Of a DNA stretch of 64,000 nucleotides, positions 1 to 15,200 are shown piece by piece (within the stretch, counting starts at the first letter, position 1; every line of letters starts with the position of its first letter). Both the position numbers and the translations under genes were made by a program. The DNA comes from Spisula solida (taxonomy: Eukaryota; Mollusca; Bivalvia; Venerida; Mactridae), in assembly GCA_947247005.1 (NCBI GenBank), contig OX365946.1:12842453-12906452 (forward strand), given 5' to 3'. The notes under the pieces were generated by a model. That model did no database searches, had not been told where the DNA came from, and worked only from the letters and a program-made list of their open reading frames with translations.

Positions 1-111
1 ATCCATGAAATTTAATACCCATGAAAATAAGTGATTTTACAGTACCGTATAATATTTTCAGCAAGTAGAATAATACACATGTTTGTATGATATTGTTATA
101 TATTTTTTCAG

Positions 112-286
112 TTTGAACACAGCCAGTGATACAGTGAGTGTGTATGGTAGTTGTCTTATCTTCTCCACCTTACTCTGGATTGGTCTCATTCTCTTCCTCA
201 AGTATGTACTGAAACTCTTACTGATGTACCATGGTTGGATGTACGAGGGTCGAGGCAGAGTTTCCATACAGACTAAACTATGGCTG
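112..286 (+). CDS. CPT1: CPT1 exon 1 in window: second membrane helix
   Basis: The acceptor is TTTTTTCAG and the donor is GTCAGT. The first base completes a codon begun in an exon left of the window. A hydrophobic run ([17 protein letters not shown]) matches the second membrane helix of CPT1. It is followed by YHGWM and a linker toward the catalytic domain. Confidence 0.93.
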
Positions 287-3200
287 GTCAGTATTCTCAT
301 ATCACTAGTTATCTGTATTTCAGCACCGTGATGAAGGGTTGGTGAAAGCATAAAAGTCGGTCACTAATAAAAGTATGATAACCTGCTTTTATCGTGTAGC
401 TATATTTACACTTCGGTGTCTGTGTCGATATACATTAGGATGTTAAAATACTTGCCCATAAATTTACAATTAAGTATCGCTCGCTCAGGAAATTCCATCT
501 GCTTAGAAGTAAATGATTTTTGATGACAGGACACTGGAGTATGATTTATTGTTGTCCTTGAAGGGCATATGCATCGGTTGATTAAAAACTGTCCAACCTG
601 TCTGTAAAGACCATCTATGTGAAGAGCAAAAGGTGACCATGTTGTCTTTGTTAATAAGTTAAATTGAAAGTTTACACACTATATATATATGTATATATGT
701 GTGTGTGTATGTCTCGGAGACTACAGATTTAAAATAATTTTACTTGCTGTACTCATTTATTTGCTCTCCTTGCACTTTTGTACAATAAGAAATGTTCACT
801 TTACATTACAGGGTTTGATTCGTCTGTTTGGAGGGAGGAAACCCATGTTAAACAGCTATCAATCCTCACTTCCTAAACTGGTGCTGCCATCTGTTGAGGA
901 TACTATTGACAGGGTAGGTAACATATATATTATATTTGACAATGGTTTAATTGAAAATACAAAAGCAAGTACTGTATAGCGGGTATATTTCACGGGGTGC
1001 AATGTTCGCGTTTTCCGGATCCTTTTGAATTCACGGTGTCTTAAATTCGCGCAAACAGATTCGAGTGCGAAAATAAAACCTTGTTAGTAAACATGAAATG
1101 GGAGGTCAATTAGAAAAATGTACACAAATAAAGATTTGTTCGGCAAACATTCACACGTTCCGCAAACTAATTGAAGAAGTTTGATGCACCAGCTTATATT
1201 TAACACCTTCTAACTTTGATAAAACACGGTGCACGTATGCAATTATATTCATATGCAAAGAGTTTACACACGTTTTAACAATGATCTAAATTAAATTTCG
1301 AATTCGAATTACATTTTATGATATATAGACCTATTATGTCATATTATTTTAATTATTGTCGTACTGTTCCGTATTTTGCTAAACCGATGTACTTCATGCA
1401 AAGTCATTGAGTAAACGTTGGTTTATTTCTTGTTGCTCCTTTAAATGTTTTTAATAATTAATAATCATGTAAAATTTGTATATTTACTACGTGAATATTT
1501 CGCTTGGTTTAGATTTCGCGCTATCTGTGTAGACCGCGAATATAGCGAAAATTAAACCCCTGTGAAATATACCCGCTAAACAGTACATTTTAAAGCCCTA
1601 AATTAACAACTCTCGGTCATTTTTGACTGACCCTCGTACTTATGATTTGTTGCATCCATGGTTCATACATACCTTGAGAAGATGTGGGAAAAATCTTACA
1701 AAGTCATGGAATTTAGAATTTTCCACCATCAAAATTAATTGTCAAAAATATAAAGATATCAGAAAAATCTTGAAATAATCCCAGAAAAATACAAAGTATT
1801 GGTATTAACCCCAGTTGGGTGCAGTACATTAGGATGTGGTCGTCCGTCATCCAAATGTAAAAATATCTGATGGAAAACTGTTGCATGAAAATGGTGGAAT
1901 TTGCCATCTGTTTTGCGATTATTTTATTTGTGATGATGAAATCCCAGTTATTTGAGTTGCAAAATTGACGAGTGTGTGCAGATGGATTATCAGCATATAA
2001 AGTTAAGCACTTTTAATGGTCCCTATTTGAAAAATTGTTTTCATTGGGTTTCTATTTCTTGTTTCAGTATTTGTGTAGCATAAAGCATTTGGTTGATGAT
2101 GCTAAGTTTGAAAAAATGTCGACTCTAGCTGAGGACTTTAGGAATGGACTTGGAAAGAAACTACAACGATATTTGTGGCTCAAGTCATGGTGGTCCACCA
2201 ATTATGTAAGGCATTTCTTTATATAACATTTATAAATGAAATTAAAATGCCTCTTTTGGGTTAAAAACAATATCACAAAGTATTAGCAATTTGTTAAGCA
2301 TGTATAGTAGATGTTGTACCGCAGTCATGAGTACATTGATCTTGTAGTGATGGTTTTCAAATTATTAAAACGTCTTTCTTTGCTGAATTTATATTACATA
2401 CTGTGTGTTGGTGATCCAAAATAGTTGTCAATGTGTAATGAATGTCAGTGTTATCAGAGTTTATAAACTTTGTTCAATTTAGTTAAACCTGATTTAATCT
2501 GCCTCAATAGCCTAGTGGTAGAGCAGCTACATTGAGTAAGAGAGGTCTTAGATTTGATCCTAGGCTGCAACATACTAAAGTCGTTAAAGATGGTACTGGT
2601 ATGCCTCATTTACCTGACATGCATAATTACCTGTAACAGTTAGTTACATGTAACTTCTGGTTTGCCCGATGTCTGGATAATGACGTGGTAGCCTCCATAT
2701 GACTGAAATACTGTTGACCAGTGGACTTACCGGTAAAACAATATGTAAAAAAAACTTGTTTTATGCTATAGGTGTTCATCATGTTAAATGTATAATGTTG
2801 CCTATTACACTGTTTTGCAGGTGACAGATTGGTGGGAGGAATATGTCTATCTGAGAGGTAGATCTCCAATCATGGTTAACAGTAACTACTACGGTGTGGT
2901 AAGTTTGATACATAATCTCTCATACCTTCGTGATTATTGAAAACATCTCAAAACCATATTGATGACCACATAATTATTCAGAATATGGTCAGCAGTGTGG
3001 TGCCAAGAGTGATAAATGTAAGTTTTTCAACCTAAAGTTATATTACACTCTGTCAAATAACAATAAATGAGACATTACATATCAATAAACATGGTAAGGT
3101 TTACGTAATTTGATATCTTACGGTTTTGGTCTGCATTAGACCTTTATCAGATCATTTTAATTAATTAGAGGCAAAGAGGTGACACAGTTGGGCTAGCCCA

Positions 3201-6200
3201 GTCTACCCCGTGAGCCAAAAGCATACCAAAATACTAAATACTAGTTTGTCTCCTATAAATATTCGGTCCTCAAAAAGTAATGTAGTAGCTCTGTGGTTTC
3301 ACTGGTTTTAATACACATGCATGTAGTAAATATTTATCTTGATTGACGACATTACTGAATTGTAACATTGTATATTTTGTACCATTTTAGGATGCTGTGT
3401 TAATGCACCCATCTACAGTACAAGCTGCCAGGGCTGCCAATGTTGTGTATGTCATGTTACAATATAGGAGAGACTTGGACAGAGAAGAGCTTAACCCTGT
3501 ATGTATTCATTGCATTTGTATTTATTTACACTAAAACCTCCATAATAAGACCATCCTTATGACCCTTGAAAACTGGGCCCGGAATTACAACCAATACTTA
3601 CACTCAGCACTCAAATATTGAAAATGTAATATAATGAGCTATTATTTGTCTTAGATTGCAAATCTAGGAAAATGTATAAAATTGTTATGCGAGTGTTGAA
3701 AAAACAGTTGGTTCATTTTTTTTGCCATTTTGTACTATTTATGAGGTAATAATTATTGAACCTGAGTTCTACACTCAGCACTCAGACAGATAAAATTACA
3801 ATTATATCTTACAAATACACTTAATTACTCTAGGAAGTAAGCCTAAATGAATATTTAGTACCTATTTAACATTATTGCAAATTCTGGTTGTAAAGAAATG
3901 TTGCTATGAACCTCAAAAACATGAATTTCAATATTTGAGTGCTGAGTGTAAGTATTTGTTGTAATTCCGGGCCCAGGTCTCGTTATTAGTTGGTCTTGAT
4001 ATTGTCGTTTAAGGGGATGTATCCATCTCTTTTTATGTCTCAAAATCGCCATTTAACTATATAGTAATAACTTGTTTATATTCTTATGCAAAAATGCAGA
4101 AGAGTCTGTAACTGAAATTGTATGACAACATCCACTTTTAAATTAAAGGAAGTGCATATCAGTGAATTGTGATCTTATTATTGAGGTGGAATTTATGGAC
4201 TTTATTGTGAGGTTTTACTATGCTAACCCTAAAACTACAGGATAAGGATCTTAACCTTTCAGTGCTATCTTAGGGGTTTGCTGTGACCATTTTGTAGATG
4301 TATACAACTATGTTAATGATTATTATTCAGTGCAGGGAAGGGGAGGTAACTCCATAATGACTGGGTTTTCTTGTGTATATTTGTCTTGACCATGGTTACT
4401 GAGTTCCACTTTGGTTGCTCTGTACTCTCCTAACCTTAGATGGAATATTGTGACAATGACATTATTTGTATATCATTATGGTCGACTCCTACCTCATGTA
4501 GAATGTCATTAAACCACCAAGAAGATGAATGTTAAATGTTATTTCACACAATTTCAGATCTTGTTAAACAAGACAGTGCCATTATGTTCAGCTCAGTATG
4601 AGAGACAGTTTAACACAACACGTGTACCAGGTATTGAAGGTGACAAGTTGGTACATTACAAGGACAGTAAACATGTAGCAGTCTATCATAAAGGAAAGTT
4701 TTACAAAGTTTATATACACTTCAAGGGACGTTATCTCAAACCTTGTGAACTCGAGAGGTAAGTAGTGTAGTTTATTTGTTACTTTCATTAAAATATAGTT
4801 TTCTAGACTGATAGACTATGGTCCTGAAAATTTCTGCAAGTGTCTGTTACATTGCTTTGCACATGTCTGTCGGTCTGTCTGTCGGTCGTATAAAATGGTT
4901 TCCGTTCAATAACTCGAGGAGGCTTTGACCTAGGATCTTCAAACTTTACATGTAGGTTGGTCAGCAAGAGTAGATGACCCCTATTGATTTTGAGGTCAGT
5001 AGGTCAAAGGTCAAGGTCACTGTGACCTTTACCATTTCTGACTATTTAAATGGTTTCCGTTCATTAACTCAAGAATGCTTTAACGTAGGATTTTCAAACT
5101 TTACATGGAGGCTGGTCAGCAACAGTAGATGACCCCTATTGATTTTTAGATCAGTTGGTCAAAGGTCAAGGTCACTGCGACCTTCACCATGCCTGACTAT
5201 TGGGATGCCATGGGGGCTTACGTGTTTTACAAACATTCCTTGTTTCTTACATGCATTTCACCCTTTAAATGACCCCTGAAATTTCCAAAAAGCCGTAACT
5301 TGACCCTATTGATTCTGACGAAGGATCGATTTTTATGCCCCCGTATTGATAGATCGAGAGGCATATAGTGATTCACCTGTCCGTCCGTCCGTTCGATCGT
5401 CCGTCCGTCCTGGTTAACCCAAATTGACCGTTTCTTCTAGCATCATTATGGCTTGCTACAAAGCTTCTAAACTTGCATGGATGTTGTATATGAACACTCT
5501 CCACACCTGTATCACCTGTATCACCTGACCCCATTTTGATCTTCACCTTGACCTAATTTTGGACTTAGACTTACTTATGGACAAGGCTTCCACAGGGGGC
5601 ATAAGCGTTTATTGAACGCAGTCTTGTTCTTAAAAATTTTAGGTAACTATCTTGACTTTGAAATGGTAAAAACCAGTACCCTATTATCAAATTTGCACCT
5701 CAAGGTTGAGCCCCTAAAGAACCCCCTGATATAACACGGGGTAGATTTGAGAGAAACCCAAAGTACTCGATGGATAGGTTTAGTATGTACAATATATGTG
5801 TTTGTTTTCAGTTCGTTCCAGAAGATATTGGATGATGAGAGCCAGCCTGTAAATGGAGAGGAATATATACCCGCTCTCACTGGTGGAGACCGCGTACCAT
5901 GGGCTAAAGCTAGGACTGAATTCTTCTGTAAGGGAAAGAACAAGGCATCTCTTGATGCTATTGAGAAGGTAAGAGCTTTATTTAACCCTTTACACCATAG
6001 ATGCATAATTTCAAGCCCTTTTTCTTTGTCTAGCAAAAATTGTTTTCCAATGATAAGTATGGAGGGGAGACAATCCAATTACAGAAACAAGCAGTTTAAA
6101 TCATTTTGAATATTTGTCAGAAAAAGTTGCATGTGAGATGTATGCATATTGTTATTCACCTCTTTATCAGTACAGTCAATGGAGTAACAGGTTAAAGTCT

Positions 6201-9200
6201 GTTTCAACTCATTAAATATTGACTTAAACTTATACTTTAGTTAGCTGAGTATTAGAGTACTGTAAAAGCATTATAAATATTTATTGGGATTATATTTCCT
6301 TTGATTGCGAGGACGAAATTGACCAAAAAATCTAATCCCTGTGATTCTTCCACCTCCAAATATGTTAGAGGATGTTTCCATTCAATATTATAATTTTATC
6401 CACAACATTACAACCCCACAAAATCATCAATTTGTCAAAATCCACTAGATTTTAATTCCCACAAAAATTAATGTTTTATATGTTTGTTTACCTTTCAGGC
6501 TGCGTTCTTCATGACATTTGACGAGGAAGCCCAAAACTTTATAATGGTAAGTTGAACATTGAGAACATGGAGAGATATTGTTTGATTTGATAATTTGCTC
6601 AAAATGTTGATCTCATTTTGTCTGCTAATAAACTTGTATCATTTGGGAGAACTTACTATGGTTACAATACAATTCAATGCAGTAATATACAATTTGGTTA
6701 ACTTTCCAAGTACTATATTTTACCATAATACAGAATTATGGTATAATAATAGCATTTGACATATATATCATAGGGCTATTGGTCACCCAAATAATGAAAA
6801 TTAGAACAAACTTAAGTTATACATGAGTAACATTTCCAGACTGATATTTTTAGCTCACTTTTTGAAGTAAAAAGACAAGCTATTGTCGTTACAGGCTTGT
6901 CTGCATGGGCGTGTGCGTTGGTTAAGTTTTTGTCAGAGTCACTATCTTGAAACTACCTAAGGTATCCACTTGAAACTCAACATACGGTAGCTATTCACAA
7001 TCACAAGGGGAGAGTTTGTACTGACCAGGCTGGCAACCATCACGTCCATGTGACATGTATTTATGAGTTATCTGCCCTTGTCACTCATAGGTAAAAAAGG
7101 GTACTATCAAGTACCAGAAAGTTGATCATCCACACTCGTAGACAGTGCTTTTGTTAGTACTCTATTTTGCAGATAATATTTTTGAAAGTGTATGTTATGT
7201 TTTAGGATGACCAAGAGAGTTTTGACAAGTTTGCTGGTTGTATGTTACATGGTAATGGATATAACAGATGGTTTGACAAGTCTTTCAACCTTATTGTCTG
7301 CTCCAATGGCAGGGTATGTATACTGCATGTTTTTCCTGTAGTCAGTGATTCTTAATCTGCATTTGAGGGTTCTAAATAGTGTATAACATAGTAAATAACA
7401 GTACTAATTATAACAAAGACTTTATTTAGTAAGGCACCACTGTTGTGTAATCCCAGTTATTCCTGTGAGCCTTATTGTAACTGAACTAGAATACAGATTT
7501 TGAACTGTTAGGATGGAATTAAGTCGTATTTTGAGACTTGTCCAGAGTTACTCCCCTTTTTAATTTGTATGCCATTTAGTATACAAAACAAGTCAAATAT
7601 TATCTTTAGTTGAACGCTGTGTTTGATGCCTGCAGTCTCAACACTCAAGTTAATGTTCAGGATCGAGAATTTCAGTACAGTCGAGCCCCTGTGCAGTAAA
7701 ATATGATACATAGAACTCAATGTTTGAAGCAAGTAACAGATATTTCATACTAAGAGTATGATCACGATCAGTCAGTCCGAATGTTTTGAATAACTTTAAA
7801 ACATATGCACATGGGTGAAAGTTTTCCGTTTTATGACGGATTTCCGTATTTTAGACATGTCCCAAGACCGTTTTTCCAAATCGCGTAAATCCGTCGTAAA
7901 ATTTGAGGGGGGGTATGCCGACTTTTGCTAGCGTGACCGCGATATTCGTAATTATTTTAGACCGTATTGGTTTTCCAGTGCACAAATGAAACGACCGTTC
8001 TGATTGGCCGATGAAGTTACCTGTACATGTATCCTTGTAATTCATTGAACCAATCACGGCACTCGATCTTTCCGCTATTCGGGTATTCAGTACCGGTTGT
8101 AAGAAATTTGTCATGAAATCGAAAGTGGAATTTCGTATTTTTCAAACGCAATTAAGCGCGTGAGAGAAGTATGTCAGGAATAATTGGCGATCGGCAAGCG
8201 GTTGAAATGCATTGGCGAATCGGATACGAGCGTGACAAAGCTTTTGCATGGTTGAATTAATAAGAAATTAGGTACAGTCCAGCGCCGTTCTTTCCGTCAA
8301 AAATTCTGGAAATTGTAATATTTTGTTGCTGCAAATAAGTTCAATAAAAGCCTCTTGACAATATATATGAGACTTTTAGTTTACACAGCATTGTATCTGT
8401 GTGTGTGTGGTGTTGGTGAACACACAGTGTTAATTGTAGCAGTTGCAAGCATGATAATAAATGGTCAGTACTGGATCTATAGAGATGCAGACATTTAGCA
8501 TTTTATGCTTCCATGTCATGATGATTCAAAGAAACCAATTAATTTCATGTCAATATGGGGAATAACATGCCAACAATATCATCTTTAGATCCCTGGGCTA
8601 TTGAGAAAACTTGTATTTTGTCAACATGATTCTGAAGGCCTTCTTGCTGAACAGGGACCTTCTTCCAGTTAAGTACAGGTCCAACTCTGGGGCAATATTG
8701 TACTTTATATTTACAAGATTGTGTATGATCGACGCCGAGTATTTACAGTGAAGAGTTAAAAAGGTTAAAGACGTTGGGACACTAAACAATTCAGAAATTA
8801 AATAAAAACATGATTTTCTTTCTAACTAATTAAGTTGTTTTGAATACTGATTAGTATAAACAATTATTATTTCACAAGTGTCCCAGTGTGTATATGTAAT
8901 CATTAAGTGGGCCTGATATATCCTGAATGTTTGGAAGTAAACTGACGAAATGAGTGACTACATACACTGTTTCTCCTATAGTAGATCTAATATTATTATG
9001 CCCCTCCCCCCATCTTTGATGAGGCCATTAGGGGGTATATTTAATAGCGGAAGAACGCTTTGCCCTAGGATCTTCAAACTTTACATGGAGGTTGGTTATC
9101 AACAGTAGACGGACCCTATTGATTTTGATGTCATTAGGGTCACTGTGACCTTTACCCATTTCTGAATATTGAAATGCTTTCCGTTCAGTAACCAAAAGAC

Positions 9201-12200
9201 GCTTTGCCCTAGGATCTTAAAACTTTACATGTAATGTAGGTTAGTCATCAACAGTAGATGACCCCTATTGATTTTGAGGTCAAAGGTCAATGTCACTGAC
9301 CTTTATTATTTCTGACTATTGGGCTGCCATGGGGCATACATGTTTTACAAACATCTTGTGTTTACTTTTAAGTTTTAATTGAAAATTGTGATGTACCTGA
9401 AGCAGAGTCATTGTCTTGCTTGCAAAAATATATAAGCACAATTTTAACCAAATATAGCCCTTAGTAATACAGTACTTACTTAATTAATCTGCAACAAAAA
9501 GTTGTTATTTTAGTTCATTGTCATATTCTGTAACACAAAATTAATGATGATTGATCATATTCTTGTGAATCTACTTATTCCCCATTATTCTATTCTATAA
9601 AGTCTTTTTTATATTGGCTAAACATGAAACTTATTTACAGTAAACAATATATTACTATTTGATCTACTAAAGGAATGTGTTGAGAGTTTTTTGTGTAGAT
9701 ATTTATATCCATACATAGTCCATACATCAGATGAAAATGTTCACACATACAGACATTTTACATGACAGTAGGTCGGTTTTTGGCAACCTCATGATGCTGG
9801 AGTTAAGCTGTTTATTGGCATTCAAAATCACTATTCTCAGAAGCTTCTGGGGGGGTGCCCCTCTAGACCCCTACCCCTGCTTTCTTACTTTACTGGGTGG
9901 AACTTGTTCACCATTGGGACCCTAACCTCTACACAAGAATAGGCAACTGTCAAGCATTTTTTGTCCAAATTATCTGCACTTCTCGACAAGGTACAACCTG
10001 AAATCTATTGACTATTACTTTTGTACAGACACTTGTTCACTATTGGAACTCCAACCTCTACTCAGTTGAAGTCCAATAATAATTCAAAGGTATTTACTTG
10101 AAAGTGAAAACAAAATCACCAAGTGGACATGCTTTTTTGGAGGCCTTTTATTTTTCATATCAGCAAGTCAGAAGTGCCAGAATTTGCTTTCAGGAGTACT
10201 TTGAAATGCTGTTTTCAAGGAGCTTCCGGGGGCCTCTGGACCCCTCGCCAAGGCTTTGCCCTGGACCCACCGGGGGTCCTGCAGCCCCCTGGCCCCCAGC
10301 TTATTTTTCAGTATTTTCATATTTCTCAACTTTCACCCATGTATGCACCATTGTTTATGTAGTTTTGTGTGCCCAAGATATTAAGAAAGGCACTAAAAAT
10401 TATTATAATCCACAGAGTTTGGATGAATCAGTTTTGCAAGATTTATCAGTGGTTTCGTAGCATAAATCTGACCATATGTGTTTGCCATAGTCCTTTGTTA
10501 AACCAATTATGCAATAGTCAACCCAACAAAATTTTGTCTGTAAGTATCAGATATCCTGAGTGCATGATACAAGTGTTTATGTTCCATGTACGAGGGTTGA
10601 TAAATATATAACAAGAAAATTCTTATGATTTTGTTATGACCCTTTCGATTTTACTCAAACTTTAGCTGGAAGGAATAACATACATCAGCAATGTTTCCCT
10701 GAATATTCATAAGTATTTTCTTGTTATTTTTGATCATCCCCTGTATTATTATTATTTCTATATTTGTAGATTGGTTTCTGTGCAGAACATTCCTGGTAAG
10801 TTTATTCTTCTTATTCAATAATCTTCTTTGGTTATATTCATACCTTATCTGTCTGTTGGTTGTTTTAATTAATGTTATGAAACCTATTTAACATTAATTT
10901 TGATGATAATGTAGGTACTTGCAGTTTTGTGAAGCTGCTGGTAACTTATTCAATTCTGTTATTTTAAAAGATTCAGCTCCCAATACAGAAAAATCATTTG
11001 GATTCATTTGGTGAATTTGACCACAAAATCCAATCCCCCATAGTTATGTTAATGGTTATTAGTCCCCTACGGCTACTGGTTTTTGACTGGAGGAGACTAT
11101 AGGTTTGCCCTGCATCCATCAGTCAGTCAGTCTGTCTGTCAAAAAATTTGGATCCTGACATAACTGAAAAAGTTTCCAAGCTAGGTTGCTATGGCAACAG
11201 AAACATTGAAAATGGCTTCAAACCGGTAGGGGACTTTTGTGGTGCTTGCAATTCTTAATGACTTGTCATTTGTCCTTTGTAAGCCACAAAAATGGTTTAA
11301 TACAAAAATCCTTGATCCATTTTTATTCCCTCAAAGCTGAATGAATATGCACTAGCCACTGTCTCTCAAACACAAAAATATGTCATTATGAATTAATTAT
11401 TTTATGAATGTTTTACTTGCATTTATGAATAAACACATGCTATATTTGATACATTGTTAATTTGCATCATTTACATGTGCTAAATGTGTGTATCTTTATG
11501 AAGCACATTTTTGTGAATGTTTATATTTTGGTTGTCAATAATAATTTGTTTGTTGCATATTTGATTGATTGCATTATATATATTATGCATTGCTGTGAAA
11601 TCATTTTTTTTAGTGGGAGTAAATTTTCATTTATTTTGTTCTTGAATTCGACCACAAAATCAAACCCCGTGATAAATCAACCTCCCAAATATGAAGCAAG
11701 GGTTTTCCCTTACATATTTTGTTATCCACAAATTTACTACCCCAAAAAATTTTTTATGCCTTCTAAAATAAGTGATTTTACAGTATCTTTGTTGTGGCAT
11801 CGATTATAATGAATGTTAATGCATCCTGTCATTTTGTGACTGATTGTATGTCCAGGCCCAATCACTCTAACCCATCATCTCTTATAAAAACCACAACTCA
11901 GTGTAAAGATTTTGCTCATATCACAGTGTGGGTTTAAATTGGTTCATGAATTGAAGCTCTTCAAATTTTGCTGTAATAAATTTCATACAATGTTGCATTT
12001 TGTGATACTGATTTGAGTCAGACCTCATTTACAAATAATCTGACACTTGACATGGGGGATGGAGGATGGGGGTCTGTGTCATATGGACACATTCCTTGCT
12101 GAAGATGATTTCACTGAAAAGTATGATGAACTTTACGAATGGAGAATATTATAATTATATATGCATGTCTGAAAGAGCTAACACAGTACATGTTGAAATG

Positions 12201-15200
12201 AAGGAGGGTGTTTGGGTAAAATATCATAACTAAGTTACCTGAAATACAAGTCTTAAAAGTAGTGATGGTTTTGGGAGTAGCGTATGCTGTAGGGTTTGTA
12301 TAACACAGGGGTGTCAATTTTCCTGATTTTTCCGGAATTCCGGATTTATCGTTCCTGATAGAGCAATGGCTTCTGACCAAAATATAAGTTATTTGATGAA
12401 AATTTCTCAAGAAATAGCAAAGTTATTGCACGTTTAATCTGCTCTGAAGGGTCTTCTTTAATACAAACTTAGTTAATTATAGGAACAATGTCATTGAAGG
12501 CCTCTTGTTTGGCAAAAATGGTTGGCCGCATAGGATCTTCCTGATTTTTAATTTGGCCCGGTTGACACCCCTGATAACATGTGCCGTATTTATTCATAAG
12601 CTCCAATACTTTCAAGTCTGTTGTAAGTTGCTTTGTTTATAAGATTGACTAGTATGTTATGATGGCTGCAGAATGTATATTTGTTGTACTTGTCTTGTTT
12701 TTTAGTTATGCTTTTTAGCTCGCCTGTCACAAAGTGACAAGATGAGCTTTTAGTGTTCGCTCTTTGTCTGGCTGTTATAGTCATCAACTTTTCATTTTAC
12801 TTCTGTAGACACTAGAGGCCACTACTTTGGGGGGAAATTTGGCCATTTCTTGATAAAATTGTGTCATAACAATTGTCTCTCATAAATAAAGGTCAAGGTG
12901 AATAATTGGTCATCTAGGTCAAAACTAGGGCAAGTGATAGAAAAAACTCAAATGATAGAAAAGCCATGCATATACACTAGAGATCACACTGTTAAATGTC
13001 ATCTTTAGGAAACTTAATCACAATAATGATCTGTTATTAATCCAGTTCTGGTTCAATATTGGATTATCTGGTTTCAAAACCCATGTCAGTAGGCCAAATG
13101 GTCAGAATGTTTGTCTTTATGAAATATAGGTCAAGATTGAATATGGGTCATATAGAGTCAGAATTTAAATCACTGGCTCAAAAAATATGAAAACAATGTG
13201 TGCAATGCAGGCTTTATTTTTATTGGGGTTTCATGAATGCTAGTCAGAAATTAACAATGATTCCTCAGGTTTCTTAGGGACCCTACAGATAATTACACCT
13301 TCTCTTCCCATTGTGAATTACACAGGTGAGCAACCTAGGGCCACCATTGTCGCCTTGTTAATATTGCAACAAATATAAAACACACTATCTCATTATAATG
13401 CAATAAATATAAAATACCCTACTATATTATATTGTGACAAATTCAAAAAAATCACCACATTAGATTAAGTTTGGACTCCAATAACAAATTTGGTTAAGTC
13501 TTTGCTGCAATTTACTGTTGCAGTCAAACATGTACATGGCAATTCATGTATTGAGTGACTTTTTGATATGGAATACCTAAACATGATACAAACAATATAA
13601 TATGCTGGCATTTTGCAGGGGTGATGCGCCAGTAATGGCTCATATGTGGGAGTATCTGTGTGGTACAGAAGCCAGATATTGCGGGTATAAAATCACTCGC
13701 AGTGTATCAATATACCCTCAATATTGTAGTGAAAACAGTAGATACATATTGCTGTATTTTGCTACACTATGATAGGGTCCCTACTGACTTTGCTAGGCTG
13801 TGATTGTCTTAATCATCTTTGCATTGTTTGCTGTTTAATATACCTACGGGATCAAACTTGGTGAAGCTATTTGACCTTCTCATAGTCTGTCATCATTTTG
13901 GACAACTTGCAATTTTCAAGTGCAAAATTAAGATTAATATATTCACAGCATTTACACTCATTTGGCTTACTGGTACATGTATATTAACTTGTACAATATT
14001 TCAAAATTTCATGACTTAGAATGAGTTTGAAATTTTGACTTAATTTAGGGGATTTTTTTAACAAATTTACAAGATATATATGTATGCCACTGTTGAGCAT
14101 TGTTTTAATAATAAGATGAAGGATGGACAAGTTGCTTCCCAATGACACGCAAAACTTTTTTTGATTCAATCTGTAATATACTACTATATACTAATATATA
14201 CTTTCTCTTAGTATTCTTAACATTATTTATATTTGGGGATGAATTTTCATGGATTGCATATAACAGAAAATATCAATTCTAAAATGACTGTATGTATGAA
14301 ATAAAATATAATCATAGGCTAATTATACTACTTTAGAAATTTGAAATTGACCAATTTAGGAACTTCGAAAAACAAAACTTATTCTGATAAAAATCCATGA
14401 ATATTCATGTACACAAATATAAATGATTTTGCAATCACTTATCAAATACTAGTTACTAATACAGCATTATATGAAGTGTACACTATTCAATGTGCTTCCT
14501 CTCTGGCATGTTTTCTGTATTTGGGAAATTTTATCTTTCTTTTTTCAATTATTTGTTCTGGATATTTTGTTATATTTCTGAAGTTTTACTACAGGAGTGA
14601 GTTTTGATGCAATATAACATGTGCTTTTTACTGATTTGTACACTGAATATTGTGCAAATATTATTTTGTGTTTCATGTGCAATATTCTTGTAATTGTTGA
14701 AATTCTGTCTGCTTGTGATAATTCGTTAATTCATACATTCATACGTCAGCTCAATCATTTTACAGGGCTGATGCACCCATTATGGCCCATTTATGGGAGT
14801 ACGCGGTGACCGACGACCACGACATTCTTGGGTACGAGCCCGGCTCAGAGTTCATATTGTTGCATGTGCATGCATGTGTTATGCATAATTATATCCCCTT
14901 ACTGTTGTGGAAGCATAATATTGTTAACATTCCTTGTTTGCATTAATATGTTGTTGTTGAATTGTACGCCACATTGTTGAGTTGCCAGATTGTTACACTT
15001 TAAGTTACAATTGAGTTACATTAATGATTATTATTTGAGTAGTTGCTCTTCTGACTGTTGCACCTTTATTATTTTGCATTGCAGTTTAATTATTTTTAAG
15101 TAGTGGCCCTGAATAATCCAGAATTCCAGATTTGCTTCGTAAGCAAGAATGAACTTTTCTTAAGAAAATAAAAGTTATTTGATGAAAAAAAAGTTTTGAC

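Noticed and set aside
5647..6078. 143-codon minus-strand frame
   Set aside because: It is opposite to CPT1 exon 7 and the adjoining R3 element, and shows no family resemblance.
7830..8310. CpG-bearing, GC-richer block in CPT1 intron 9
   Set aside because: It was considered as an extra exon or promoter. No frame matches CPT1 and no splice sites in phase were seen.
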